Of a stretch of DNA of 16,613 bases, positions 7,954 through 16,600 are shown piece by piece; the first letter of the stretch is position 1, and each line of letters begins with the position of its first letter. The stretch spans positions 1 to 16,613 of the forward strand of contig JAAZYZ010000008.1 of assembly GCA_014239355.1 (NCBI GenBank), written 5' to 3'. The translations under genes and the position numbers were made by a program. This DNA is from Fidelibacterota bacterium (lineage in GTDB: Bacteria > Marinisomatota > Marinisomatia > SCGC-AAA003-L08 > TMED6). The notes under the pieces were generated by a model. That model made no database searches. It was not told where the DNA came from and saw only the letters and a program-made list of their open reading frames with translations.

Positions 7954-8843
7954 TGGTTATCTTTCCTATAGATAAATTCTAATAAAACATGACCAACAAT
8001 AAATAAACCTTTAGATGAACAATTTTCAATAGTATCATCTACTGTGTGCCAATGTGAATAGTCAAAATCTATAATATCAATTGAAGGAACTTGGGTTCCT
8101 TGATAATAATAATAATGATCATCATAGATTGAACTTGATAATTGCCAAACAAATTCTTTATATCCTAAATCATTTGCTAAAGTCCAAATTTCATAAACTA
8201 AATCTTTAGCATATTTATAAGAAAAACCTTCAATTTTATAAATTGGATTTTTATCTGCAATCATATCAACACAAATTGCATATTCAGGTAAATTGCCTTT
8301 ATATTGTTTGACAAAGGACTGAGTTCCTAAACCCCATTCTTCTGGGTGGCCCGATCTACCCATATCTTCTGCATCTACTAATAATATATCAATGCCAATA
8401 TTATTTAATGGATGAGAATCTATATAATGAGATAATTCCATTAATAATGCAACTCCACTTGCGCCATCATTTGCTCCAATTATAGGATTATTGTTTTTAT
8501 TTATATCTTGATCTTTATCTGCTCTATCTCTAGTATCAAAATGAGCCATAAATAAGTATCTCTCATTAGCCTCCGTATTATGACGAATTAATAAATTAGT
8601 AATTTCAATTTTTTGATTTGATACAGGATGATAAATAGAATCATTAAAAACTTCTATGGAATCAGAATATATCTTAAAATGATCTTTAAGGTATTGTACT
8701 AATTCTTTGTGCCCACTACTACCAGGGTATCTAGGCCCAATTTCACATTGTTCTTTAATATATAAAAATGCATTTTCTCCATTAAATTCTAAATTAGTAG
8801 AGAGTAATAAATTAAGAACAATTATAATGATTATATTTTTCAT
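7950..8843 (-). CDS. M28-family zinc metallopeptidase, glutaminyl-cyclase-like
   Basis: This 297-residue protein has a signal peptide or membrane anchor (MKNIIIIIVLNLLLSTN), so it acts in the periplasm. The M28 metal-site motifs are all present: 'MAHFDTR' (H101, D103), 'GANDGASGV' (D126), 'DAED' (E159 as probable general base, D160 as probable zinc ligand), 'CVDMI' (D193) and 'WHTVDDTIEN' (H266). 'EEWGLGTQSFV' (168-178) resembles the W-x-L-G-S/T-Q stretch of bacterial M28 glutaminyl cyclases, and 'WHTxDDxxEN' is typical of the same group. Glutaminyl cyclases turn N-terminal glutamine into pyroglutamate; in several Bacteroidota many exported proteins carry Gln just after the signal-peptide cleavage site. 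The gene shares ATGA overlaps with sprA and prmA. An M28 aminopeptidase is the alternative, and sequence alone does not separate the two. Confidence 0.85.
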   Translation of the reverse strand: MKNIIIIIVLNLLLSTNLEFNGENAFLYIKEQCEIGPRYPGSSGHKELVQYLKDHFKIYSDSIEVFNDSIYHPVSNQKIEITNLLIRHNTEANERYLFMAHFDTRDRADKDQDINKNNNPIIGANDGASGVALLMELSHYIDSHPLNNIGIDILLVDAEDMGRSGHPEEWGLGTQSFVKQYKGNLPEYAICVDMIADKNPIYKIEGFSYKYAKDLVYEIWTLANDLGYKEFVWQLSSSIYDDHYYYYQGTQVPSIDIIDFDYSHWHTVDDTIENCSSKGLFIVGHVLLEFIYRKDNQ

Positions 8844-11800
8844 CCTTTTATTTTAATCCTTACATTAAAACCAAGATCTCTCTCCTCTGTGCTGCCTGTA
8901 GTGTTATTCTCAGTATAGATATAATTAAAATAGAAATCTCCAGTGATGTAATTTGTAAAACTATAACTAATTCTAGGCTTAACAGACCATGTCTTAGATA
9001 AATCTTGCTGATTAAAATCAGAATCATCATCAATAATTACTGAAGTCATTAATGTTTCAGAATTGTCATAAATAATATCAACACCAAAATTAATATCATT
9101 TTCAATATTAAAATCTCTAAAAAAGAAAATTGGAATCCTTAAGCCTCCTGTCCGATTAAAATCTATACGTCCATTTAATTGCTTTGTATGTTTTTGTTCA
9201 GTTGAAGTCCCGCTATTAGTAATATAAAGAGTTCTAATATAATTTAATCTAAAAGTATATGGATTTTTATGATTGGTTTTTGCAGTAAATCCAAAAAATG
9301 GTGAAAAATTTCTACTATATCCCCACGTCAACAATTCTGCATCTTTATAACTAGCATTATAGTCACCATTAAAGGTATGTTGAAAACTAATTGTTCTAAA
9401 TATTTTATCAAGAAAAAATAATTTCTCTACACCACTCCAATTTATATTCCAGTTAAATATCGGGAATCCTTCATCACCTCTAATTCCTAATGGAAAATAA
9501 GTATTTGATATATTTTCAGTGGGGTCTGATGTAGATTGTAATGTTAATACTCTATTATCTCTATAATCAATACTTGCTTGAATTTTTTTTGTTAAACTAA
9601 CATTTGTGCTAATCTTAAAATCATTAGTATACTGATTATAAAAAGAGTTTATAGAACCGCTACTATCATTATAAAAAATAGAACCATCATGTGGACTAGT
9701 AGACAATGCAAATCTATAATAAAAATTTGGTTCCTCAGTTACTAAAATATTTCCATGGGTATTACTCACCTTATATGTATGATTAACATTAATTTTTGAA
9801 AACTTTTCTGAAAATGAATGCGCCCATTGAAATATTGATTTGACAATTGGATTATTAATTTCAATAGGTTCATTATCAGAAACTGGATCTAAATTTCGAC
9901 CTCTTTTCCTACTTTTTGATTTAGATTTTTCAGGTTTATAATATAATTCAACTAAATCAGTTAATGAAAATCCAACCGAGCTTAATAAACTACCAGTAGA
10001 ACCAACATTTGCAGAGTTTTGATCATTAGATAAAGCCCAAGAATAAGAAGAAGAATATTTCATATTTGGACTTAACCATTTCATAAAATCAGGTGAAAAA
10101 TTTATATTAAAGCCTTCAGATTTGTTTTTTATTAAACCAAAGTTGTCCTCTTTATCACTAAAAAATGATGATACTACTTCTGGAATATTTGAAGTTAAAT
10201 TTTCTCCATCTGGCAAGAAAATATTATCGAAATTACTATTCATATCCTTCTGATAAGTGAATTTTATATTTTTTGTTATACGATAATTCATTTTATATTT
10301 TCTATCAAAATTTAAAGAGTAATTAGGTGTAACTGAACCAGTCCTTTGAGTACTAATTTGATTATGCTCAGATAAACTAATAGAAGTTGAAACATTTTCA
10401 GGGGACCAATAAAGTCTAGTTTCTGACATTTGATTACCTATGATTGGTAAAAATTTTAAGAACTTAAAAGGCTGCAAAAAATTACTATCTGAAAAATTAT
10501 AATCATAACTACTAGAAATAGAAATATCCTTAGCGATTTCAGTATCAATCGTTGGAGTAGATTTATAGCGATCAATATATGAAAAGTTCAATTTTATTTT
10601 ATCAACAGTATATTTAACAAACATATTATCACTATTAGTGTTTTTATCAAATGATGTAGATATAGATGTTTTTTTATTAATTGTTTTGATTTCTTCTGGA
10701 GCATCATCAATACCACCAGATAAAATATCACTACCAGGATAGAATTTTGGTGCAGCCATATCATATGTGTAGTTTAGATTTATTGGAATTTTAATCCCCC
10801 ATTTTTTAGGTAAAAATTTTCCTGATGATAATTTTCCTGAGAAAGATATAGACCTTTGGTTTTCACCTGTTCCAAGCCTTTCTTGGAGTAGATGGAAATC
10901 TGCATCCTTTTGCTCATAAGATGAATTAATATTTAATAAATCAGAAAAAGCAATAGAACCTTTTAATCTAAAAGCTTGACCCTTTTCTTTTTTAACTCCA
11001 GTCATACGTAACTCATCTAACCACACATTACCAAATACTGTTTGATCAGTATTGTTTAATACACTAACCATAATAAATTCAATATTATTAATTGAAGGCG
11101 TACCTTTAATTCTTAACTCTTCACAATAATTACATACATTTTGAATATTTTCATCCAACACCCAAACATCATGAGTTGCGTCATAAAAAGATGGGGGCGG
11201 ATCAAATAAATAATTTTCATTCAAATCAACAAAGGGTTCACCACTATAAGTATCTAAACTAATATCACAGTTTGGCTCTAAACAATCATACTGATAATTA
11301 TTCTCCGTTCTATTTTCCATATTAGAATCATTACCATCAATTGGTTCGCTTATAAAATTATCATTATTAGGATCAAAAGAATCACGTAGTGGTGAATTTT
11401 CTGGTAATAATAAATATTGATTACACCTATCTTGGTTAATATTAAATCCGAAATCTTGCTCTGATTCACAAATATATGAAAATGATAATGTGTCTAAACA
11501 TGAACCAAAACCATCTTCAATGCTACTATAACACCCATCTAAGCCAGTATCATCGTATTCTTCAAGAGAAATTTGTAACTTATATTTGGTTAACTGATCA
11601 ATATTAATATTAATGTGATTTTTTTCATCCCATTTTTTATATACTGGCTGCCTTATTTCATAGTATTGATCATCTTTCCCAAATCTAAATAATAATTCTA
11701 CATTAGAATTAGAATTTTGCCATAGACCACCAGAAACTGTATCTTGTTCTCCATAAACATACATATTTAAATTTCTATACGCAAAAAAACTATTTTTTTT

Positions 11801-14800
11801 ATCCATAGGTAATGCAGAAAAACTTTTTTTAATCGCAACAGCTTGAGATGACTCAATTCCTCCAAAATTATTATTTGATTCTTCAAATGACAACACAAGA
11901 GACTGCTCTTTCATTCTAATACCACTAACTTGATCCACCTCTCCTTGTACACTATTATTAGGAGGGTCATATTCATTAGGATTGTCGTGAGTATTTAAAA
12001 CAGATACTGCAAAATATGGTTCTTCATTGAATTCATCATCTTCAACAGAAGGGATTTGATTTATAGACGTACTACCTAATTCCAACCATTCATTCCCTAC
12101 TATTTCAAGCTTAGCAATTTTAATTGCTCTAGGATCATCTTCATCTTCTATATCGGTTTGACTGACTCCATCTACCCATAACCGAATGTGTCTAATATCA
12201 TTCCATGTTGCTGTAGAATCGCCCCTTGATTGAAAATCATTTAATAATATTCTAAATAATTTCCAATTGGTTGAAGAAATATATTCATCATATCCATCAC
12301 TGGCTGGATCAATTGTAGTAGTAAAATAATCATCTCTCACATCTAAATTATAATCCTTATCTAAATCCTCTGTATCTGGATATCTACCTAAATCTGCATT
12401 TCCTTCCGTACCATTATATTGCCTGTAATAATTAATATCTGAACATTGATTATTATTATAACACCAATTATCTCCATTAGGATCAAAATCAGAATCAGGA
12501 TTTTCATAAATTGAGCTACATTCATCTTGTATGATAGAATATGTATCTTCCCTAAATCTGCAATTACAACCACCACTCCCATTTTCATATAAGTCAGGAC
12601 ATAAATCTAAACCAACATCTTCTTCATCAGATAAGTTGTTATCACCCCAACCATTTCCATATACATCAAGATCTTCGGTATTTAAATAATTGTCTTGGTT
12701 AACATCTTCTGAAACATGCCCTAAATCAATATGCAACAATATTTCATCTTCATTAAAATTGTCCGCATTAACCCAAATCTCTAAATATTTTTTTCTACTT
12801 AAATCATAATCACTAGAATATAATGAAGTTGTAATTCCATTCCATAATTCAAATGTGTTGTCTATATCGTCAAATAAAGGCCTCAACCATAATGTTTTTG
12901 TATAGGCATTCCCAGCTTGGCTTGATGTTTCTTGATTAGGCCAAATATCTGTTGTTTGGATTTCATTATATGGATTGTACCAAACCATTTCCTTTTTAAA
13001 ATCTATAGATTTCATTTCACCTAAAGAATCAAAAGGAGCAGATGCAGTTTTCCAATTTCTAGCACTTAAATTTAATGAGACTGACCTTTTAGATGCTTCA
13101 AAGTCATCTAAAAATCCCTGTCCAAGAGGATTTGGGTCTGGATATACTTCAGCGAATTCTCCTTCTAAACTAATTTTAGAAGGTGCTGAAGCTTCAATAA
13201 AAGGAAGATTATTAATTACTTCTGTTAATTTTTCTATTTCTCTTTCATATCTTCCATTAATATTCCATATAAAATTTTGCATTGGTTCATATCCAATTTC
13301 TACATTTTTATCCATAATAGATTGATCATAGAAAAATAAACCTCCACTAATAAAATTTTGAGAATCAAAGCCATATTTCATATGAGTTCCAAATAACAGT
13401 TTTTGATCAACTGAAATTAATTCATTTTCTTCATAGGTAATATTAATATTTGCTCCTGGTAACATAGCATCAGCATTCATAAAATTAATAGTCCCCGTAA
13501 AATAATCAATTGTATAATCAACCCCTCGTGTAAGTATAGCCCCATTTAATGTTACAGTTTCGCTTCCTTCTACAATCATAAAACCACCTAAATCAATAGT
13601 GGAATTTCCTGAAGAATGTTTGTATTTAATCATAAATTCATGTTCACTAATTATTTCTTGATTATCTACTGAATAATACATTGCAGGCCCTGAATCAGAA
13701 TTGGAAAAGTTATTATCTTGATCCTCTAATTCAGTATCTAAGTAATATTCTAAATCTGCACTATTTATACCCCAATATATATTTGAATTAGTAAAATCAG
13801 AATAATTAAAAATTTCATCTAATATAATTCCTCCTAATTCTTCACATTCTTGGGGTGTAATATATACTGGATCTCCTCCCCCTATATCACAAGCAACTTC
13901 ATAATCTGATCTACTATTATTATCATACGCAAAAGGTAAATGACTAGGTAAAAATAATTCACCATAAATAGGATTTATTAAAACAGTATTATTATCTATT
14001 TTGCCATCACCTAGATAAAATTCATTACTAGGGTCAATCAATTCATCCCCATTAGCACTTCTAGTATCTAAACCAAAAATAGTTAAAAAAGATTGAAAAT
14101 TATTTACTTGACTATGAGTCTCTTCAAGACCTGCATTATTATAGATAACATCAAGTTCCAACGAATTTAAATCTGATATAGAGCTACCCAACGAATAAAC
14201 ATTTTTAAACATTAAAGGCCATGTGTCGTAATTGGGTGTGGTTGGACTATCAAGCTTTACTAGCCTCATAGTAATAGGTTTGGGTTCTTGAGGTTGAAAA
14301 CCTGGATTATCATTAAATTCATCATAATCATCTCCCTCTTCATTAACATCTCCATCTCCATCTGCATCACAATTTTCATCAGTACCATTATAATTTGGAT
14401 CTTTACAAATATCATATGTTAATACTAAATCTGTCCCATTGGTGAGTGTTGAGTCTTTAATGAAAGTTCCTGTATTGTAATCATAATTCCCATAGTCATA
14501 ACATATTGAAACGGCTTCTTGGCTACTGACAGTCTTTAATCTAATATATCCTAAAAGACGATCAATTTCATAATCTTGACCCTCAATTAATTTTTTCCAA
14601 TTACCCGATATTTGAGTTGAAGACGAATCTAGAGGATCGATGTAAGCTGTTCCATAAACAATATCTAATACTCCATCATCATTAGATGTAATAGATTTTT
14701 TGTATATCTCATAATCATAAACTATGCCATGAGGATTGTATGAATGCACGAGATTTCCATTGTTAATTTTAAGAGGGTAGTATTGACTTTTAAATTTTTG

Positions 14801-15796
14801 TTCTATAAAAAAATATCTATCCTTTATAAAATTATAATCATTAATATAACTCCATTCAGATGTTTGCCCTCCAGAAAATGATTTAGCAGCTTTCTTAACT
14901 TGCTCTCTTGACATAATAGATTGAATTTCTAAAGGGCCAAACTGGTGTACTGTTTTTAACCCAAACAACCCTTCACTTTTCCCACTACCTACACTTACAA
15001 ATTGTGTTGAGGGAAGGCTTAAACTAATATTTCCTGCTTCTGCAAGTTGTAGAATATCATTTTTGTTTCCTTCCCATTTAATTGTAAGATCATTTTCCCA
15101 ATTAAAGTCTGCTTCAGAATCCTGAGTAGCATTTAATGCTAATTTCTCACCAATTTTACCTTCTAAATCAAATCGTTGAGTTTGCTCTATATCAATATCA
15201 AATGATTTATTCTCATTAGAATTCAATGCAATTAAATCTTTATCTTCAAAAATAAGTTCGCCATTTACAGTAATATCTCCTCTTATATTTAATGCAACAT
15301 TAGTTCCCGCTATATCTTGATTAATTAATCTAAGTGCTGCATCAGGAATATTTCTTCTATTATTATGAGAAGTAAAATTTTTAGTGATTTTTTGTTCTAG
15401 TTTAAGTCTTTGATTATATTCAATTGCATTATTGAAATACCAATTTAAATCAACAACTACAGGCATACTTATATTATTGCCATGATGGGTATTATAAATC
15501 ACATACGTCTTATGATTCTCTCCACCTTTGATATCAGACTTAAATTGCTTTAATTTTTTTATTGATTTTATTTTTTTATTTCTTCTATAAGTATGATTAA
15601 TACTAAGATAATTATCTGAATATGAATTATCTAAGTTTGCATAAAAGAAATCTTTATTATCAAATGGACGTACAATAGAAGGTATGAATTTAAAATAAGA
15701 AGACAAACTATGCTCTATTGAAATATAATTAATATTTTGTGATAAAATAAAACCAATAAAAACTATACTTAAATTAAGTTTCTTAATTAGCAACAT
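8840..15796 (-). CDS. sprA: SprA, type IX secretion outer-membrane translocon
   Basis: SprA (Sov) is the very large outer-membrane barrel through which folded T9SS cargo crosses. I start it at the ATG at 15796 (2318 residues), which gives a signal peptide (MLLIKKLNLSIVFIGFILSQ) 28 bp after the rdgB stop; an in-frame ATG at 15904 would add 36 residues lying mostly within rdgB. The N-terminal repeat type is clear at about residues 178-312 (15260-14860): 'FDLEGKIGEKLALNATQDSE', then 'AEAGNISLSLP' and 'SEGLFGLKTVHQFG'. A second hallmark at about 869-925 is 'ISLEGEFAEVYP' followed by 'GFLDDFEASK' (family: S-L-E-G-E ... x-D-D-F-E-x-S). A third is 'GGIESSQAVAIKKSF' and 'LNMYVYGEQD' (about 11750-11880). 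The C-terminal third is amphipathic strands with a barrel-type end (ERDLGFNVRIKIKG). Oddities are Asp-rich calcium-loop-like and Cys-rich segments (see findings) and a basic patch at 9893-9937. The frame is unbroken. The stop overlaps the M28 gene (ATGA). Confidence 0.93.
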   Translation of the reverse strand: MLLIKKLNLSIVFIGFILSQNINYISIEHSLSSYFKFIPSIVRPFDNKDFFYANLDNSYSDNYLSINHTYRRNKKIKSIKKLKQFKSDIKGGENHKTYVIYNTHHGNNISMPVVVDLNWYFNNAIEYNQRLKLEQKITKNFTSHNNRRNIPDAALRLINQDIAGTNVALNIRGDITVNGELIFEDKDLIALNSNENKSFDIDIEQTQRFDLEGKIGEKLALNATQDSEADFNWENDLTIKWEGNKNDILQLAEAGNISLSLPSTQFVSVGSGKSEGLFGLKTVHQFGPLEIQSIMSREQVKKAAKSFSGGQTSEWSYINDYNFIKDRYFFIEQKFKSQYYPLKINNGNLVHSYNPHGIVYDYEIYKKSITSNDDGVLDIVYGTAYIDPLDSSSTQISGNWKKLIEGQDYEIDRLLGYIRLKTVSSQEAVSICYDYGNYDYNTGTFIKDSTLTNGTDLVLTYDICKDPNYNGTDENCDADGDGDVNEEGDDYDEFNDNPGFQPQEPKPITMRLVKLDSPTTPNYDTWPLMFKNVYSLGSSISDLNSLELDVIYNNAGLEETHSQVNNFQSFLTIFGLDTRSANGDELIDPSNEFYLGDGKIDNNTVLINPIYGELFLPSHLPFAYDNNSRSDYEVACDIGGGDPVYITPQECEELGGIILDEIFNYSDFTNSNIYWGINSADLEYYLDTELEDQDNNFSNSDSGPAMYYSVDNQEIISEHEFMIKYKHSSGNSTIDLGGFMIVEGSETVTLNGAILTRGVDYTIDYFTGTINFMNADAMLPGANINITYEENELISVDQKLLFGTHMKYGFDSQNFISGGLFFYDQSIMDKNVEIGYEPMQNFIWNINGRYEREIEKLTEVINNLPFIEASAPSKISLEGEFAEVYPDPNPLGQGFLDDFEASKRSVSLNLSARNWKTASAPFDSLGEMKSIDFKKEMVWYNPYNEIQTTDIWPNQETSSQAGNAYTKTLWLRPLFDDIDNTFELWNGITTSLYSSDYDLSRKKYLEIWVNADNFNEDEILLHIDLGHVSEDVNQDNYLNTEDLDVYGNGWGDNNLSDEEDVGLDLCPDLYENGSGGCNCRFREDTYSIIQDECSSIYENPDSDFDPNGDNWCYNNNQCSDINYYRQYNGTEGNADLGRYPDTEDLDKDYNLDVRDDYFTTTIDPASDGYDEYISSTNWKLFRILLNDFQSRGDSTATWNDIRHIRLWVDGVSQTDIEDEDDPRAIKIAKLEIVGNEWLELGSTSINQIPSVEDDEFNEEPYFAVSVLNTHDNPNEYDPPNNSVQGEVDQVSGIRMKEQSLVLSFEESNNNFGGIESSQAVAIKKSFSALPMDKKNSFFAYRNLNMYVYGEQDTVSGGLWQNSNSNVELLFRFGKDDQYYEIRQPVYKKWDEKNHININIDQLTKYKLQISLEEYDDTGLDGCYSSIEDGFGSCLDTLSFSYICESEQDFGFNINQDRCNQYLLLPENSPLRDSFDPNNDNFISEPIDGNDSNMENRTENNYQYDCLEPNCDISLDTYSGEPFVDLNENYLFDPPPSFYDATHDVWVLDENIQNVCNYCEELRIKGTPSINNIEFIMVSVLNNTDQTVFGNVWLDELRMTGVKKEKGQAFRLKGSIAFSDLLNINSSYEQKDADFHLLQERLGTGENQRSISFSGKLSSGKFLPKKWGIKIPINLNYTYDMAAPKFYPGSDILSGGIDDAPEEIKTINKKTSISTSFDKNTNSDNMFVKYTVDKIKLNFSYIDRYKSTPTIDTEIAKDISISSSYDYNFSDSNFLQPFKFLKFLPIIGNQMSETRLYWSPENVSTSISLSEHNQISTQRTGSVTPNYSLNFDRKYKMNYRITKNIKFTYQKDMNSNFDNIFLPDGENLTSNIPEVVSSFFSDKEDNFGLIKNKSEGFNINFSPDFMKWLSPNMKYSSSYSWALSNDQNSANVGSTGSLLSSVGFSLTDLVELYYKPEKSKSKSRKRGRNLDPVSDNEPIEINNPIVKSIFQWAHSFSEKFSKINVNHTYKVSNTHGNILVTEEPNFYYRFALSTSPHDGSIFYNDSSGSINSFYNQYTNDFKISTNVSLTKKIQASIDYRDNRVLTLQSTSDPTENISNTYFPLGIRGDEGFPIFNWNINWSGVEKLFFLDKIFRTISFQHTFNGDYNASYKDAELLTWGYSRNFSPFFGFTAKTNHKNPYTFRLNYIRTLYITNSGTSTEQKHTKQLNGRIDFNRTGGLRIPIFFFRDFNIENDINFGVDIIYDNSETLMTSVIIDDDSDFNQQDLSKTWSVKPRISYSFTNYITGDFYFNYIYTENNTTGSTEERDLGFNVRIKIKG

Positions 15797-15824
15797 TAAA
15801 CTGCTAGACAAATAAATACTAGGC

Positions 15825-16418
15825 TTATAAGATATTATGCTCTTTAAATAATCTTGTAAGATTTGTAATTGCGTTGCCTCTATGTGAACATTTTTGTTTT
15901 TCATTTATATTCATCTCTGCAAAAGTTTTTTCGTGACTTAATACATAAAAAATGGGATCATACCCAAAGCCTTTATTACCATACGGTTTTCTTGTTATAA
16001 TTCCTTGTACGCTACCCTCGGCAACAAGTTCCAAATCTTTGCTTACATATGTGACGACTGTTTTAAAGGTAGCTGTTCGTTTTTTTTCCTCAATATTTTT
16101 CATATCTAAAAGTAATTTATTTACATTATCAGAATATGAACAGTCTTCTCCAGCATATCTAGCAGAATAAACCCCAGGAGCTCCATTTAAAATATCTACT
16201 TCTAAACCTGTATCATCAGATATTGTAGGTATTTTGGTTAAATTATAGACTGTTTTAGATTTAATAAAGGCATTTTCTTCTAAAGTCGAACCATCCTCTA
16301 TAATTTCTCCAATTTCTGGGAAGTCTTGTAGAGTATAAATCTTTATGTTAGTATTAATAAATGCTGCTTTCAATTCTTTGCATTTATCTAAATTATGTGT
16401 AGCTAAAATTATTTCCAT
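15825..16418 (-). CDS. rdgB: Non-canonical purine NTP pyrophosphatase (HAM1 family)
   Basis: RdgB hydrolyses ITP, dITP and XTP to monophosphates in the cytoplasm and so keeps deaminated purines out of DNA and RNA. The 197-residue length is typical of the family. Signature motifs in order are 'ILATHNLDKCKEL' (4-16; family x-L-A-[TS]-x-N-x-x-K-x-x-E-[LF]), 'DGSTLEENA' (42-50), 'SDDTGLEVD' (67-75), 'GAPGVYSARYAG' (79-90), 'GFGYDPIF' (150-157), 'TFAEM' (165-169) and 'SHRGNA' (178-183). These include the substrate- and metal-binding residues (Glu/Asp of E-x-G and S-D-D). It is the first gene of the minus-strand series and is probably transcribed from the promoter-like element at 16463-16468. A leader inverted repeat sits just before its start, and no good Shine-Dalgarno is visible. 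It is complete and unremarkable. Confidence 0.97.
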   Translation of the reverse strand: MEIILATHNLDKCKELKAAFINTNIKIYTLQDFPEIGEIIEDGSTLEENAFIKSKTVYNLTKIPTISDDTGLEVDILNGAPGVYSARYAGEDCSYSDNVNKLLLDMKNIEEKKRTATFKTVVTYVSKDLELVAEGSVQGIITRKPYGNKGFGYDPIFYVLSHEKTFAEMNINEKQKCSHRGNAITNLTRLFKEHNIL

Positions 16419-16422
16419 AAAA

Positions 16423-16447
16423 ATGATTATTTTCTTAAATTAATCAT
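16423..16447. repeat. Inverted repeat in the rdgB leader
   Basis: ATGATTA at 16423-16429 and TAATCAT at 16441-16447 form a perfect 7-bp inverted repeat with an 11-nt spacer. It lies 4 bp before the rdgB start codon, inside the presumed leader. The arms are AT-rich, so an RNA hairpin would be weak and there is no U-tract, which argues against a terminator. It could be a regulator's operator or chance in AT-rich DNA. Confidence 0.35.
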
Positions 16448-16462
16448 CTCTAATTTAGGGCT

Positions 16463-16468
16463 ATTATA
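16463..16468 (-). promoter_or_regulatory. Possible -10 element for the rdgB-sprA operon
   Basis: On the minus strand 16468-16463 reads TATAAT, the sigma-70 -10 consensus, about 45 nt before the rdgB start. No TTGACA-like -35 lies at 16-18 bp; the matching window reads AAAATA or CAAAAT. In AT-rich DNA a single TATAAT is weak evidence. What favours it is that this is the only spacer before the first gene of the operon. Confidence 0.35.
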
Positions 16469-16472
16469 TTTG
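16465..16472 (+). promoter_or_regulatory. Possible promoter element for tRNA-Phe
   Basis: TATATTTG matches the TAnnTTTG -7 consensus described for Bacteroidota housekeeping promoters and ends 18 bp before the mature tRNA. The paired TTTG near -33 is not found at the expected place, so this is tentative. It overlaps the minus-strand TATAAT on the other strand. Confidence 0.3.
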
Positions 16473-16490
16473 ATTGATAAATTTTATTTT

Positions 16491-16563
<73 letters not shown>

Positions 16564-16566
16564 CTT

Positions 16567-16600
16567 AAAACCCCTTCAGAAATGTTGGGGTTTTTTGTTT
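16567..16600 (+). terminator. Rho-independent terminator after tRNA-Phe
   Basis: AAAACCCC (16567-16574) pairs with GGGGTTTT (16587-16594) around a 12-nt loop, and a T-rich run (TTTTTTGTTT) follows. It starts 3 nt after the mature tRNA, so it ends the short tRNA transcript. On the other strand only four T residues follow the stem, so it works mainly in the plus direction. Confidence 0.85.

Noticed and set aside
12388..12588. 66-codon open frame on the minus strand inside sprA
   Set aside because: It lies in another frame of sprA, its product is a low-complexity Ile/Met-rich string with no domain, and the enclosing gene is well supported.
12975..13325. 116-codon plus-strand open frame antisense to sprA
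   Set aside because: It is the shadow of a conserved SprA part (the SLEGE and DDFE motifs); no ribosome binding site or recognisable product.
15952..16170. 72-codon plus-strand open frame antisense to rdgB
   Set aside because: It mirrors the conserved RdgB motifs on the other strand and has no independent support.
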